Shown here piece after piece: positions 1-7,209 of a stretch of 24,741 bases of DNA. Source of the stretch: DATKWU01 sp964653685 (lineage in GTDB: Bacteria > Patescibacteriota > Microgenomatia > PFEM01 > JAHIFH01); assembly GCA_964653685.1 (NCBI GenBank), contig CAZZHA010000008.1, positions 1 through 24,741 on the forward strand, given 5' to 3'. The notes below the pieces were generated by a model. The model was not told where the DNA came from. It saw only the letters and a list, made by a program, of their open reading frames with translations, and did no database searches. A program made the position numbers and the translations under genes. Each line of letters starts with the position of its first letter. Position 1 is the stretch's first letter.

Positions 1-306
1 ACCAGCTACATTAAAGGGAAAAATATTTATGGTGAAATGATAGCCCAGGGTAAACAAGGCTACGTTATCATGAAAGATAGTTGTATGTGGTCCTGGAATA
101 AAGGAGAGAATCAAGGCGTGAAGATGTGTTTCGAAGAAGATGTTTGGGAAATGTCTGAGGATGATGTCCAGGAAGGTCAAGCCAGTTTGGCTAACGAAGC
201 CGAATATCGTTGTCTACCGGCTATTATTTCTGATTCTCAATTTGAGCCTCCAGCCGATGTGAACTTTATGGATATGGATCAGTTAATGCAAGGGGTGGAA
301 GAATAA
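1..306 (+). CDS. C-terminal part of an unknown, probably secreted protein (5' truncated)
   Basis: The frame is open from the first base of the window and ends at TAA 304-306, giving about 101 residues; the true start lies upstream. An internal ATG at 37 is not a convincing start, because the upstream codons read on naturally (YIKGKNIYGEM). The visible part alternates short beta-like stretches with charged turns and contains three cysteines (in KDSCMWSW, VKMCFEED and YRCLPA). The tail PPADVNFMDMDQL resembles the C-termini of small secreted or lipoprotein-like proteins common in Patescibacteria, with a GK..R/Y.EM..QGK-type strand pattern. That resemblance is from memory and no function can be assigned. 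A rho-independent terminator follows directly, so this is the last gene of its unit. Confidence 0.7.
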   Translation, partial: TSYIKGKNIYGEMIAQGKQGYVIMKDSCMWSWNKGENQGVKMCFEEDVWEMSEDDVQEGQASLANEAEYRCLPAIISDSQFEPPADVNFMDMDQLMQGVEE

Positions 307-323
307 GAGAGGTTTGTTTTCTT

Positions 324-361
324 AATTCCGCGGCTCTTTCCTTGAGTCGCAGAATTTTTTA
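324..361 (+). terminator. Rho-independent terminator after the first gene
   Basis: Arms 324-336 (AATTCCGCGGCTC) and 344-356 (GAGTCGCAGAATT) pair with one C/A mismatch and one G-U pair around a 7-nt loop. A T-rich tract follows (TTTTTTATCTTATTTTTT). It lies 18 nt past the stop of the partial gene. This is a classic intrinsic terminator. Confidence 0.85.
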
Positions 362-375
362 TCTTATTTTTTACA

Positions 376-422
376 TTCAGGCACCTTTGGTAATTGGCCA
401 TTCAATTACGAGGTCAGCTGAA
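376..422. other. Imperfect long hairpin between convergent genes
   Basis: Nested inverted repeats: TTCAG 376-380 with CTGAA 418-422, ACCT 383-386 with AGGT 411-414, and GTAATTG 390-396 with CAATTAC 403-409 around a 6-nt loop. Neither strand has a T-run after it, so it is not a canonical terminator. It sits past the 3' end of the minus-strand membrane protein (435-974). It may be a 3' stabilising structure or a Rho-type end for that gene; this is inference. Confidence 0.45.
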
Positions 423-434
423 CCAGTTCCTATG

Positions 435-974
435 CTAATACAATAACTCCCTTCTTAAACGATAATAAAGATTGTCTTGAATTCTTTCTTTCGAACCTTC
501 TATTAGTCTTTGGCCTTGGGGTGAATTAATCATCATTTGAATTTCTGGCCAAAAAAGGTAGGCTTGAACCAAGGCGCCAGCCAAAAGAGCGATGGCTAAA
601 AATTTAGTGACACTGCCCCAAGTGTAGCGGATGAGTAAAAAAGCGAAGATCGTCAGAATAATTACTGACAAAAAAACAAAAGGGTCAATTTCTTTAGGCA
701 CAGGGATAGGAAGAACATCTACCAGAAAAGAAAGATTAAAAGGAAAGGGATAGATTTTTGAAGTGTGCAGAAATTGGAAAACTAAAAGAAGGCTGGTTAA
801 TAAAGAAAGAGGTTTAGTGTTTTTCTTACCCTCGGTTCGCTTGAATTCATAAAGGGCAAAAGGTAGAAGGCCAAGAGAGAAAAAGTAAAATTTGGAAAGG
901 AGAAAACCCAATAAATAAGCAATTATTCCCCAAATAAAGCAAAAAATCATTATTCGGTCTTTTAAAAGTGTCAT
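435..974 (-). CDS. Polytopic membrane protein of unknown function
   Basis: The 179-residue protein has about four hydrophobic segments: near residues 8-30 and 28-45 (a close pair), 57-70, 95-117 and 121-145. A short basic C-terminal tail (KERIQDNLYYRLRRELLY) probably faces the cytoplasm. I recognise no family motif. The start ATG (complement of 972-974) is preceded by GGGAAAGA and a good minus-strand promoter at 990-1019, so the gene is transcribed on its own although it points the same way as the phosphodiesterase unit behind it. No enzymatic residues stand out. Confidence 0.8.
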   Translation of the reverse strand: MTLLKDRIMIFCFIWGIIAYLLGFLLSKFYFFSLGLLPFALYEFKRTEGKKNTKPLSLLTSLLLVFQFLHTSKIYPFPFNLSFLVDVLPIPVPKEIDPFVFLSVIILTIFAFLLIRYTWGSVTKFLAIALLAGALVQAYLFWPEIQMMINSPQGQRLIEGSKERIQDNLYYRLRRELLY

Positions 975-989
975 TCTTTCCCTATTCTC

Positions 990-1019
990 ATTCTAAGAGA
1001 GAATTAAAAATGATGTCAA
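990..1019 (-). promoter_or_regulatory. Promoter for the 435-974 membrane protein gene
   Basis: On the minus strand TTGACA (1019-1014) is separated by 18 nt from TAGAAT (995-990). The predicted start of transcription, about 983, lies 9 nt before the ATG at 974, so the leader is very short. Confidence 0.6.
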
Positions 1020-1028
1020 TATAATATT

Positions 1029-1169
1029 ATGTTAGAATGGGAAAAAATGAAAGTGAATCGGCTGTTAAAAGAAAAGAAAAAACCTAAAAAGAAATCTCAA
1101 GAGAAAAAAAGAGAAGAGGGAGAACAAGAGGAGATCAAAAGACGCCTAAGAAATTTAGGTTATTGGTAG
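1029..1169 (+). CDS. Small K/E-rich ORF, 46 residues, hypothetical
   Basis: ATG 1029 to TAG 1167-1169 encodes 46 residues. It fills nearly all of an otherwise empty 195-nt gap, and its stop abuts the stop of the convergent phosphodiesterase gene. The composition is extremely charged, with about 12 Lys, 5 Arg and 9 Glu, and the C-terminus is RRLRNLGYW. A TATAAT lies at 1020-1025, too close to ATG 1029 for a full leader; the in-frame ATG at 1047 (GGGAAAAA upstream) would give 40 residues. The function is unknown. It could be a chance ORF in A-rich DNA; the way it fits the gap exactly is the main argument for it. Confidence 0.4.
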   Translation: MLEWEKMKVNRLLKEKKKPKKKSQEKKREEGEQEEIKRRLRNLGYW

Positions 1170-2846
1170 TTAGGGAAAACGAATTCCTAATTCTCTTAAA
1201 GCCAAGGGAATAACATCGGTAATCATTAGCTTCTTCAGTTTTATTTTTCGGTTGGCAAAAAAGACGCCTGGGACTTCAGTAACATCAAAAAGGTGATCAC
1301 CCTGCCATTTTTCGGTCCGTTTTTTGAAAACATCCTTAGGGGTAGCGCCCACAGCCGTTTCCCAGGAAGCCCGGTAGCCTTGATAATAGCCAATAATCAA
1401 ATCTGGTTCTTTGCCAGGATAAAGATTTTTAATGACTTTTTGTTTGTTTTGAGGATTTTTAAGTTTCTTTAATTCTCGACTGATTGCCTCAATTAATTTT
1501 GGCTTTTCTGTTTGAGGAACAATACCCTGGCCTTCGCGGCCCTTGAGATTAAGGTAAAGACTGTTAAAGCCAAGAGCATAGACTTTGGTTTTTGACCAGT
1601 CAATATTTTCCAAAATCTCGCTACCAATTCGACCTTTTTTTAGACTCAGATAACCTTGATCTCTTAACCAGGCGTTAAGATGGATTTCGTAATTAAAAGC
1701 CCCAAAACCATGGTCTGAAAGCACCAAAAAAAGATCGTCCTGCTTAATTAATTTTTTAATTTGGCCAACAACCACATCCATCTTCTGGTAATAGTTGTTA
1801 ATAATTTTTTTCTGACCCCAACACATATGTTGAATGGCATCGGTTGTGCCTAAATAGGCAACAAAAAGGCCGGTGGGAAAATTAGCCAGTTCACCTAAAA
1901 TGATTTTTTTTCTTTCTTGAAGAAGGTCATCAGCTTGTTGGAGAAAGGTAGTTTGGTTGAAAATTCCCTCCTGAAAAGCCCAGGTATCATGAGGTAAACC
2001 TAAGGTCGAGAAATCACCATATTTTCGGGCAATTCTTCGAGAATAATCTTTAGGAAAAGAAATGGCGTAGAGCGGGTTTTGGGGATCAAGATTAATCGGA
2101 CTAAGATAAAGCTTAATTTCTGGTTGAAGGGAATGAAGATAGAATTTAGCCAGACCAAAGACTTTTTTTAAAAAGCCGATTTTAAAGGCTAATCTTAGCC
2201 AAGGAGAAAACTGGCCAACTTTAAGAGAAATTTTTTCTCCTTGAATTTCAATCTCCAAAGAATTTCTTTTGGTTTTAATGATTAAGGGAAGGCTACTGAT
2301 TTTAGTTTCTTGAAGCGACTGGTATCTGGGCCCCTGGATCGTTGTTTGGATGATTTTCTTCTTTTCTATAAAAATAGCATTTCCCCGCTTCAGTTTTTTC
2401 CTTGATTTTTGACTGGTGTAAAGACAAAAACTGCCTTCAGTGCCTGAAAGATCAGGTGTCCCCATGCCGGAAAGCATTTGACCGTTTAACTGACTGGTTG
2501 GATAGGTATCAGGTAGAAAAAGAACTTTGGTGGCTAATTTTTGACTGGCTTGCCAAAAAGGCTTGGCTTGAATCGCGGGTTCCTTAGCTTCCATGGAGTA
2601 AGCAAGATAGGGTTGGTAATTTTTGGACTGACGCTTAACAAAATCAAAAAGATGGTGTTTTTCTGGATTGACGCCAGTTATAAAACTGGCCCAAGCCACG
2701 GGTGATTGAGGTGGAATAGTAGATTGAAGCTTTGAATAATAACCCAATTGAGTCAGGTGAGGTAATTTTTTCGCTTTGATCAGGGAATTAACAATTTTAG
2801 GCTCTAAACCGTCAATTCCTAAGATGACGACTCTTTTTTTGGCCAT
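1170..2846 (-). CDS. Alkaline-phosphatase-superfamily phosphodiesterase/pyrophosphatase-like protein
   Basis: The 558-residue protein is full length for the type I phosphodiesterase/nucleotide pyrophosphatase (PF01663-like) branch of the alkaline phosphatase superfamily. Metal-site motifs are in order: ILGIDG (Asp12), the nucleophile region PPQSPVAWASFITG (Ser48 likely), YLGTTDAIQHMCWG (Asp and His), and LVLSDHGFG...EIHLNAWL (Asp-His and a later His). There is no signal peptide or membrane segment, so it is probably cytoplasmic or membrane-associated through its partner. It overlaps the preceding small membrane protein gene by 28 nt, which implies translational coupling. The substrate cannot be read from sequence; a phosphodiester or activated-sugar/lipid phosphate is an inference from the fold. 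Confidence 0.85.
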   Translation of the reverse strand: MAKKRVVILGIDGLEPKIVNSLIKAKKLPHLTQLGYYSKLQSTIPPQSPVAWASFITGVNPEKHHLFDFVKRQSKNYQPYLAYSMEAKEPAIQAKPFWQASQKLATKVLFLPDTYPTSQLNGQMLSGMGTPDLSGTEGSFCLYTSQKSRKKLKRGNAIFIEKKKIIQTTIQGPRYQSLQETKISSLPLIIKTKRNSLEIEIQGEKISLKVGQFSPWLRLAFKIGFLKKVFGLAKFYLHSLQPEIKLYLSPINLDPQNPLYAISFPKDYSRRIARKYGDFSTLGLPHDTWAFQEGIFNQTTFLQQADDLLQERKKIILGELANFPTGLFVAYLGTTDAIQHMCWGQKKIINNYYQKMDVVVGQIKKLIKQDDLFLVLSDHGFGAFNYEIHLNAWLRDQGYLSLKKGRIGSEILENIDWSKTKVYALGFNSLYLNLKGREGQGIVPQTEKPKLIEAISRELKKLKNPQNKQKVIKNLYPGKEPDLIIGYYQGYRASWETAVGATPKDVFKKRTEKWQGDHLFDVTEVPGVFFANRKIKLKKLMITDVIPLALRELGIRFP

Positions 2847-3034
2847 AATTTTTCGCGGATTTTTTTGATGATTTGTTTAAAACGGAGAAGAAAAAAACCA
2901 AAAATACCTAAGAAGAAAGCAAGAACCGCGGCTAAAATCGGGCCAATTGAAGTAGCAATTACTTGACCTGTTCCCAGATCAACATAACCAGCAAATAAAA
3001 AAGTTAAAAGGAGGGTTGGTTCAAGCTCAAACAT
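2819..3034 (-). CDS. Small membrane protein with a YVDxGTG motif, partner of the phosphodiesterase
   Basis: The 71-residue protein has YVDLGTGQVI near residue 17, then a long hydrophobic helix (about residues 28-52, IGPILAAVLAFFLGIFGFFL) and a basic tail. It resembles small proteins with a YxDPGTGS motif often found beside alkaline-phosphatase-superfamily genes (from memory); here the Pro is Leu. The ATG at 3034 has no Shine-Dalgarno but lies 7 nt past a -10 box, so a leaderless mRNA is expected. The 28-nt overlap with the phosphodiesterase gene suggests the two work together at the membrane. Confidence 0.75.
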   Translation of the reverse strand: MFELEPTLLLTFLFAGYVDLGTGQVIATSIGPILAAVLAFFLGIFGFFLLRFKQIIKKIREKLWPKKESSS

Positions 3035-3041
3035 CAGACTA

Positions 3042-3070
3042 AGAATAATTGATTAAATTTGACAAATCAA
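3042..3070 (-). promoter_or_regulatory. Minus-strand promoter giving a leaderless mRNA
   Basis: TTGATT (3070-3065), a 17-nt spacer, then TATTCT (3047-3042). The predicted transcription start, about 3035, is one base before the ATG at 3034. Confidence 0.5.
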
Positions 3071-3087
3071 GCCTCACTCCTTATATT
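3059..3087 (+). promoter_or_regulatory. Plus-strand promoter of the propeller/sulfatase unit
   Basis: Perfect TTGACA (3059-3064), a 17-nt spacer, then TATATT (3082-3087). The predicted start of transcription, about 3094, coincides with the ATG pair at 3092/3095. Its -35 box abuts the -35 box of the divergent promoter. Confidence 0.75.
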
Positions 3088-3091
3088 GGGG

Positions 3092-4561
3092 ATGATGAAA
3101 AGAGGACTTTTTTTTGGTTGTCTGCCTTTGTTGGCGGCTTTTTTAATTTTTGCCCCAAAAATCTATTCCCAGAATTCTCAAACAGAAGTGATTCTTGACC
3201 GTCCTTTCGGGGTTGAACGTCTCGAGAATGGCCATCTTTTAATTGCCGATGGTGGTGGTCAGGATTGGACGAATCAGGGTAGCGAAATTATTGAGGTTGA
3301 TCAACAAGGCAAGGTGGTTTGGTCCTATCAAGACGAATTAGTTTTCGCCCATAGCGCTGAACCGTTAGTTAATGGCAATTTGCTAGTTACTGATACGACT
3401 AATGATCGTTTACTGGAGATTAATCGAGATAAAGAAGTCGTTTGGTCTTCAGAAAGTTGGCCCAACGGAAAATTAGTTGATGGCACTCGTTTAGATTATC
3501 CCAATGATGCTGAAGAAATTGCTAACGGTCACTTTTTAGTGACCGACCGGAATCATAACCGGGTTCTGGAAATTGACCGTTCGGGGATGATTTATTGGCA
3601 AAAGAAACAGTTAAATCAACCTCATAACGCCGACCGTCTGGCTAATGGTAACACCCTGATTAGTGATTCAGAGAATGATCAGGTAATTGAGGTTAATGGG
3701 GTTGGTCAGATAGTTTGGTCTTATAAGGGAGAAGAAGACAATTCTCTTTATTGGCCGCGGGATGTTGATCAATTGGAAAATGGTCATTATTTAGTTACTG
3801 ATGCCCGCCATCATCGGGTGATTGAAGTGACCCCTGAAGGCAAAATTGCTTGGGAGTATGCTGAATTTTTAAGTTTTCCTTACGAGGCCGACCGTCTGGC
3901 CAATGGTAACACCCTGATTAGTGATTCTTCTCACGCTCGGGTGATTGAAGTGACCCCTGAAGGCAAAATTGTTTGGGAATTTAGGAATGCTCCGAAAAGG
4001 AAAGATGATACTAATTTTTTAGGTAGCTTTGAAAAAGATAAAGATGGTGATGATTGGCCCGATGATTGGATTCGGGGAAATCTTTTAGCTGAAGGGCAGG
4101 GAACTTTTGGTTGGGAGGAAAACGTTTTTAAAGATGGCCAGCGGAGCGCTCGAATCGATTACGGCGGTACCGGTCAGATCTTTTGGCACCAATATTATCC
4201 GGTTAAACCAGGCAGTAAATATGATTTGATTGGTTTTATTAAGAGTCAGGATTTAGACGGTTTTGCTCGTTTTGAAGTTGTTTTTGTGGATGAATTAGGC
4301 GGTCAGGTAGGTTTGACGGCCCGAACACCGGATCATCAGCGAACAACTAAATGGACGCGCTACGAAACTATTTTTACTCCTCCAGAAAAAGCGGTCGCCG
4401 CTGATATTTGGTGTTTAGTTGAGGGTAGCGGGACGGTTTGGTTTGATGAAATTAGTCTTAAACAAGTCGGCTGGCAAAGAATTTTAGGAATCAAATTATC
4501 TCTAGGAATTATTGTTGGCGGAGTAATGATTGCCTTAATCCTTAATAAATTAATCAAATAA
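3092..4561 (+). CDS. Secreted/anchored beta-propeller protein with CBM4/9-like domain
   Basis: I place the start at ATG 3092 (or 3095). A TTG at 3059 opens the frame further but is the -35 box. The product is about 489 residues. The signal peptide is MMKRGLFFGCLPLLAAFLIF with cleavage near IYSQ. Five to six blades of about 41-45 residues follow, with NGxxLxxD...xxVIEVxxxGKxxWxY repeats (about residues 30-310), as in arylsulfotransferase-like and NHL/PQQ propellers. A calcium-loop-like DKDGDDWPDDW comes next, then a jelly-roll resembling carbohydrate-binding CBM4/9 domains (about 315-465), ending in GTVWFDEISL. A C-terminal membrane helix completes it. It probably acts on, or binds, surface glycans. 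Arylsulfotransferase activity is possible but unproven. The stop overlaps the next ATG by 1 nt (TAATG). Confidence 0.8.
   Translation: MMKRGLFFGCLPLLAAFLIFAPKIYSQNSQTEVILDRPFGVERLENGHLLIADGGGQDWTNQGSEIIEVDQQGKVVWSYQDELVFAHSAEPLVNGNLLVTDTTNDRLLEINRDKEVVWSSESWPNGKLVDGTRLDYPNDAEEIANGHFLVTDRNHNRVLEIDRSGMIYWQKKQLNQPHNADRLANGNTLISDSENDQVIEVNGVGQIVWSYKGEEDNSLYWPRDVDQLENGHYLVTDARHHRVIEVTPEGKIAWEYAEFLSFPYEADRLANGNTLISDSSHARVIEVTPEGKIVWEFRNAPKRKDDTNFLGSFEKDKDGDDWPDDWIRGNLLAEGQGTFGWEENVFKDGQRSARIDYGGTGQIFWHQYYPVKPGSKYDLIGFIKSQDLDGFARFEVVFVDELGGQVGLTARTPDHQRTTKWTRYETIFTPPEKAVAADIWCLVEGSGTVWFDEISLKQVGWQRILGIKLSLGIIVGGVMIALILNKLIK
3629..3979 (+). repeat. Nearly identical propeller-blade DNA repeats
   Basis: The stretch starting GCCGACCGTCTGGC recurs 258 nt later (3629 and 3887) with about 40 of 42 bases identical. 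The stretch starting CGGGTGATTGAAGTGACC recurs 123 nt later (3815 and 3938) with about 40 of 42 identical. The spacings equal two blades and one blade, so the repeats are in register with the protein and probably arose by recent duplication or conversion. Confidence 0.85.
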
Positions 4562-6537
4562 TGAAAAAAAATTTACTGACTGGTTTGGTGACAGGGAGTT
4601 TGGTTGGTTTCGCCTTTGGTTGCCAGCAATCAACTTCAGTCCTTCTTTCTTCGTTTCATGATTTAGCGGTTTTCCCCTTAACTTCTTTAATTGCGATTGC
4701 CTTTGTTCTTTTTCTTCATGCTGTCTTTTTCGCTCTTTTAGGTATGGCTTTTAGTTTAATTTTTGGTTGGTTAATAAAAAAGAAGCCAAAAAAATCTAAT
4801 TGGCTGATTCCGGCCAATTTAGGTTTTCTCATTGGCTTGGTAGTTTTTATTTTTCTTTTTGGCCGTCTCCAAAGCGTTTTTCAAAAGAAAGTGGTAGCAG
4901 GGTTGGTCATAATGGTGGCTAGTTTAGGTGGTGCCTTCTTTGGTTTTCTTTTTTTTACGCTTGTTCTTTTCTTGGAGAAGAAGAAAAGAATTTGGTTACG
5001 AATTTGCCAAGTTCTAATAGGGCTTTCTTTAGTTTTTTTAATGGGCTTGGCTTTTCTGATTATTGGTCTAACCGTTGATCATTCTCTAAACGGGTTACCT
5101 GGTTTACCTAAAAAAGCCAAAATTGATCAGGCGGCTACTTCAGAGAAGCCGAATGTTGTTTTGTTAACCATTGATGCCCAGCGGGCTGATCACCTTGGAG
5201 CTTATAGTTATCAGCCAGAAGTCAGTCCTCATCTTGACCAGATTGCTGAACAAGGAGTCGTTTTTGAACAAATGTTTGCCAATGCACCCTGGACCTTACC
5301 TTCTTTAGCCTCAATGGTTTCCTCACGTTTGCCCACCGAATTGAAGATTAGTGTTGATAATTTATCTTTTGGGGAAATTGAAAAGACTAATCGTTTAACC
5401 AGTCAGGTTGAAACCATGGCCGAAAGAATGCAAACCTTAGGTTATAATACCCAAGCGATTCTCACTAATGAACTTCTTTCTGTGCCTCGGGGTTTTGATC
5501 AGGGTTTTGATGGCTTTGTCAATCTTGAAAAACTCATGCCCTATCACTATCAGTTTCATTTTAAGAATATGGCTTTAACTCTCCTTCTTAACCGAATTCC
5601 CGGCGTCGAGAAAAGATTAGCCAATTATTATACTTTTCTAGTAGGTCCCTCTGGGCCCAAACAGTTTGAGACTCGGGCTTGGGAAATTAATCGTTTGACC
5701 CTACCTTGGCTAGAAGACTTCCAGGACAAGCGTTTTTTTCTCTGGCTTCATTATATTGATCCTCATGCTCCTTATGATCCAGGATCAGATTATAGTCCAG
5801 ACCTTGAGGAAATTGGTCAAAGTCGAGAGCAAGAATTGCGAAAAGCCAGCGCTGATCAACCAGATAAAATTCGCTGGCGGGAAATCGATAGACAGGCTTT
5901 GGTCAAACTCTATGATGGTGACGTTAGTTTGGTTGATGCGGCCGTCGGTCAGGTTTGGGAAAAGTTGAATCAATTAGATCTAATGGAAAAGACAATTTTA
6001 ATTATTTCGGCCGATCACGGTGAAGAACTTTGGGATCATGGAAGATTGGGTCATGGTTTTACTTTTTATCAAGAGACAATTAAAATTCCTTTAATTATCG
6101 TTGGTCCAGAAATCGAACAAAAAAAGGTTTATCAGAACGTTTCTTTGATTGATGTTTTCCCAACCATCATTGATTTAATAGGTGAAAGAATTCCTAGTGA
6201 GGCAAAAGGAAGAAGTCTCAAACCTTTGATTGAAGGTCAGTTTTTGCTTGATAAGGAGATTATTTCTGAAGGAACAGGCTGGGGAAGTGAACGAAAAGCC
6301 ATTATTTTAGGGGATTACAAATTGATCCATGATTTTTTTACAGGTGAAAATCAACTTTTTAATATTAAAAACGATTTGCATGATAAGGTTGATTTAGCTA
6401 GAACCAATCCAGGAATGGTTAGTCATTTAAAGGAGGAACTTTTAAGTGTGATTGATCAGTTAAGAAAAAACCGTCAAGAAATCTTTCAGGAAGCTGAGCC
6501 AGCCGGGCCACCCCTGGGCGATGTGGTTGGCTATTAA
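4561..6537 (+). CDS. Membrane sulfatase-fold enzyme with Thr nucleophile (LtaS/phosphotransferase-like)
   Basis: The 658-residue protein has about five hydrophobic segments in residues 1-170, then an extracytoplasmic sulfatase-fold domain (PF00884-like). It contains VLLTIDAQRADHLG (metal ligand Asp205), APWTLPSLASM with Thr245 at the nucleophile position, HYIDPHAPYD, ISADHGEE (Asp485, His486) and GHGF (His498). Genuine sulfatases have CxPxR or SxPxR here for formylglycine; this protein has TxPxL, so formylglycine cannot form. A Thr nucleophile with N-terminal membrane helices is typical of LtaS, MdoB and EptA-type phosphoglycerol or phosphoethanolamine transferases. It is therefore more likely a phosphotransferase or phosphohydrolase acting outside the membrane. 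It is translationally coupled to the propeller gene by a 1-nt overlap. Confidence 0.85.
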   Translation: MKKNLLTGLVTGSLVGFAFGCQQSTSVLLSSFHDLAVFPLTSLIAIAFVLFLHAVFFALLGMAFSLIFGWLIKKKPKKSNWLIPANLGFLIGLVVFIFLFGRLQSVFQKKVVAGLVIMVASLGGAFFGFLFFTLVLFLEKKKRIWLRICQVLIGLSLVFLMGLAFLIIGLTVDHSLNGLPGLPKKAKIDQAATSEKPNVVLLTIDAQRADHLGAYSYQPEVSPHLDQIAEQGVVFEQMFANAPWTLPSLASMVSSRLPTELKISVDNLSFGEIEKTNRLTSQVETMAERMQTLGYNTQAILTNELLSVPRGFDQGFDGFVNLEKLMPYHYQFHFKNMALTLLLNRIPGVEKRLANYYTFLVGPSGPKQFETRAWEINRLTLPWLEDFQDKRFFLWLHYIDPHAPYDPGSDYSPDLEEIGQSREQELRKASADQPDKIRWREIDRQALVKLYDGDVSLVDAAVGQVWEKLNQLDLMEKTILIISADHGEELWDHGRLGHGFTFYQETIKIPLIIVGPEIEQKKVYQNVSLIDVFPTIIDLIGERIPSEAKGRSLKPLIEGQFLLDKEIISEGTGWGSERKAIILGDYKLIHDFFTGENQLFNIKNDLHDKVDLARTNPGMVSHLKEELLSVIDQLRKNRQEIFQEAEPAGPPLGDVVGY

Positions 6538-6552
6538 AATTCCCGGTTAATT

Positions 6553-6561
6553 TGTTATAGT
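6553..6561 (+). promoter_or_regulatory. Extended -10 promoter of the pseudopilin gene
   Basis: TGTTATAGT at 6553-6561 is an extended -10 (TG-n-TATAGT). The predicted transcription start, about 6568, is adjacent to ATG 6569, implying a leaderless mRNA. No clear -35 box is present. Confidence 0.5.
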
Positions 6562-6568
6562 AGAAATA

Positions 6569-7207
6569 ATGAAGAAAAGAGAAGGCTTAACCATGATTGA
6601 ATTGTTGGTGGTGATAACGGTTTTAGGCCTTTTGTTTATTCTGGTAGCTGTTAATGCTCCCCCCCAATTAAAAAAAGCCAGGGATGCTCGTCGCAAAGCT
6701 GATCTTCAATTAATTAAAGTGGCTTTTTATGATTATTTTTTTGATTATGGTTGTTTTCCCGAGGAATTACCTGAGTGTGGTAAAGATTTTGGCTCAGAAG
6801 GTGAACCTTATTTAAGAGACTTTCCTTGTGACCCCCTTGGCAATCCTTATGTTTATGTGATTACTAAAAAGGGAGGTGGGAAGTGTAGTCAGTGGTTTCG
6901 GATTTTTACTAATTTAGAAGTCGCCGCGGACCCGATTATTGAAAAGATTCACTGTCAAGATGGTTGTGGTCCTGACAAAACTGATTGTAATTATAATTAC
7001 GGCATAGCCAGTGCTAATACTCAAATTTATCGAAATTGTGCTGATGCTTACGCTTGCAATCCCGGGGGAATTTGCGAAAAGTTTGAAGATCCTTTGATTA
7101 GCGGTTGCCCAACGACTTATGGTGGAGATAGTGATTGTGGCGATGAATGTAGTGATCCAGAGAATCGTTGCAAAAACTCGAGTGGCAAACAAACTCCTGT
7201 AGAATAA
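6569..7207 (+). CDS. Cysteine-rich type IV pilin/pseudopilin-like protein
   Basis: The 212-residue protein starts with a class III signal, MKKREG then LTMIELLVVITVLGLL. The predicted prepilin peptidase cut is after Gly6, with the conserved Glu at mature position 5 and a hydrophobic helix to about residue 28. KKARDARRKADLQ then forms the typical N-terminal helix seen in type II secretion/type IV pseudopilins. The globular part is unusual, with 14 cysteines spread from about residue 57 to the end and many Asp/Gly turns (GCGPDKTDC, GDSDCGDECSDP), suggesting several disulfides or metal-binding loops outside the cell. No pilus assembly genes are in this window, so it is an orphan minor pilin or adhesin candidate. 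Confidence 0.85.
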   Translation: MKKREGLTMIELLVVITVLGLLFILVAVNAPPQLKKARDARRKADLQLIKVAFYDYFFDYGCFPEELPECGKDFGSEGEPYLRDFPCDPLGNPYVYVITKKGGGKCSQWFRIFTNLEVAADPIIEKIHCQDGCGPDKTDCNYNYGIASANTQIYRNCADAYACNPGGICEKFEDPLISGCPTTYGGDSDCGDECSDPENRCKNSSGKQTPVE

Positions 7208-7209
7208 AC

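Noticed and set aside
366..436. Short minus-strand open stretch reading ...GTGSADLVIEWPITKGA, possibly a degraded gene end
   Set aside because: Only about 25 codons, no start, directly behind a TAA in the same frame, and it coincides with the hairpin arms. Too short to call a pseudogene.
2402..2587. 61-codon plus-strand frame with Cys and Trp residues inside the phosphodiesterase gene
   Set aside because: Fully antisense to conserved phosphodiesterase sequence and lacking any start signal.
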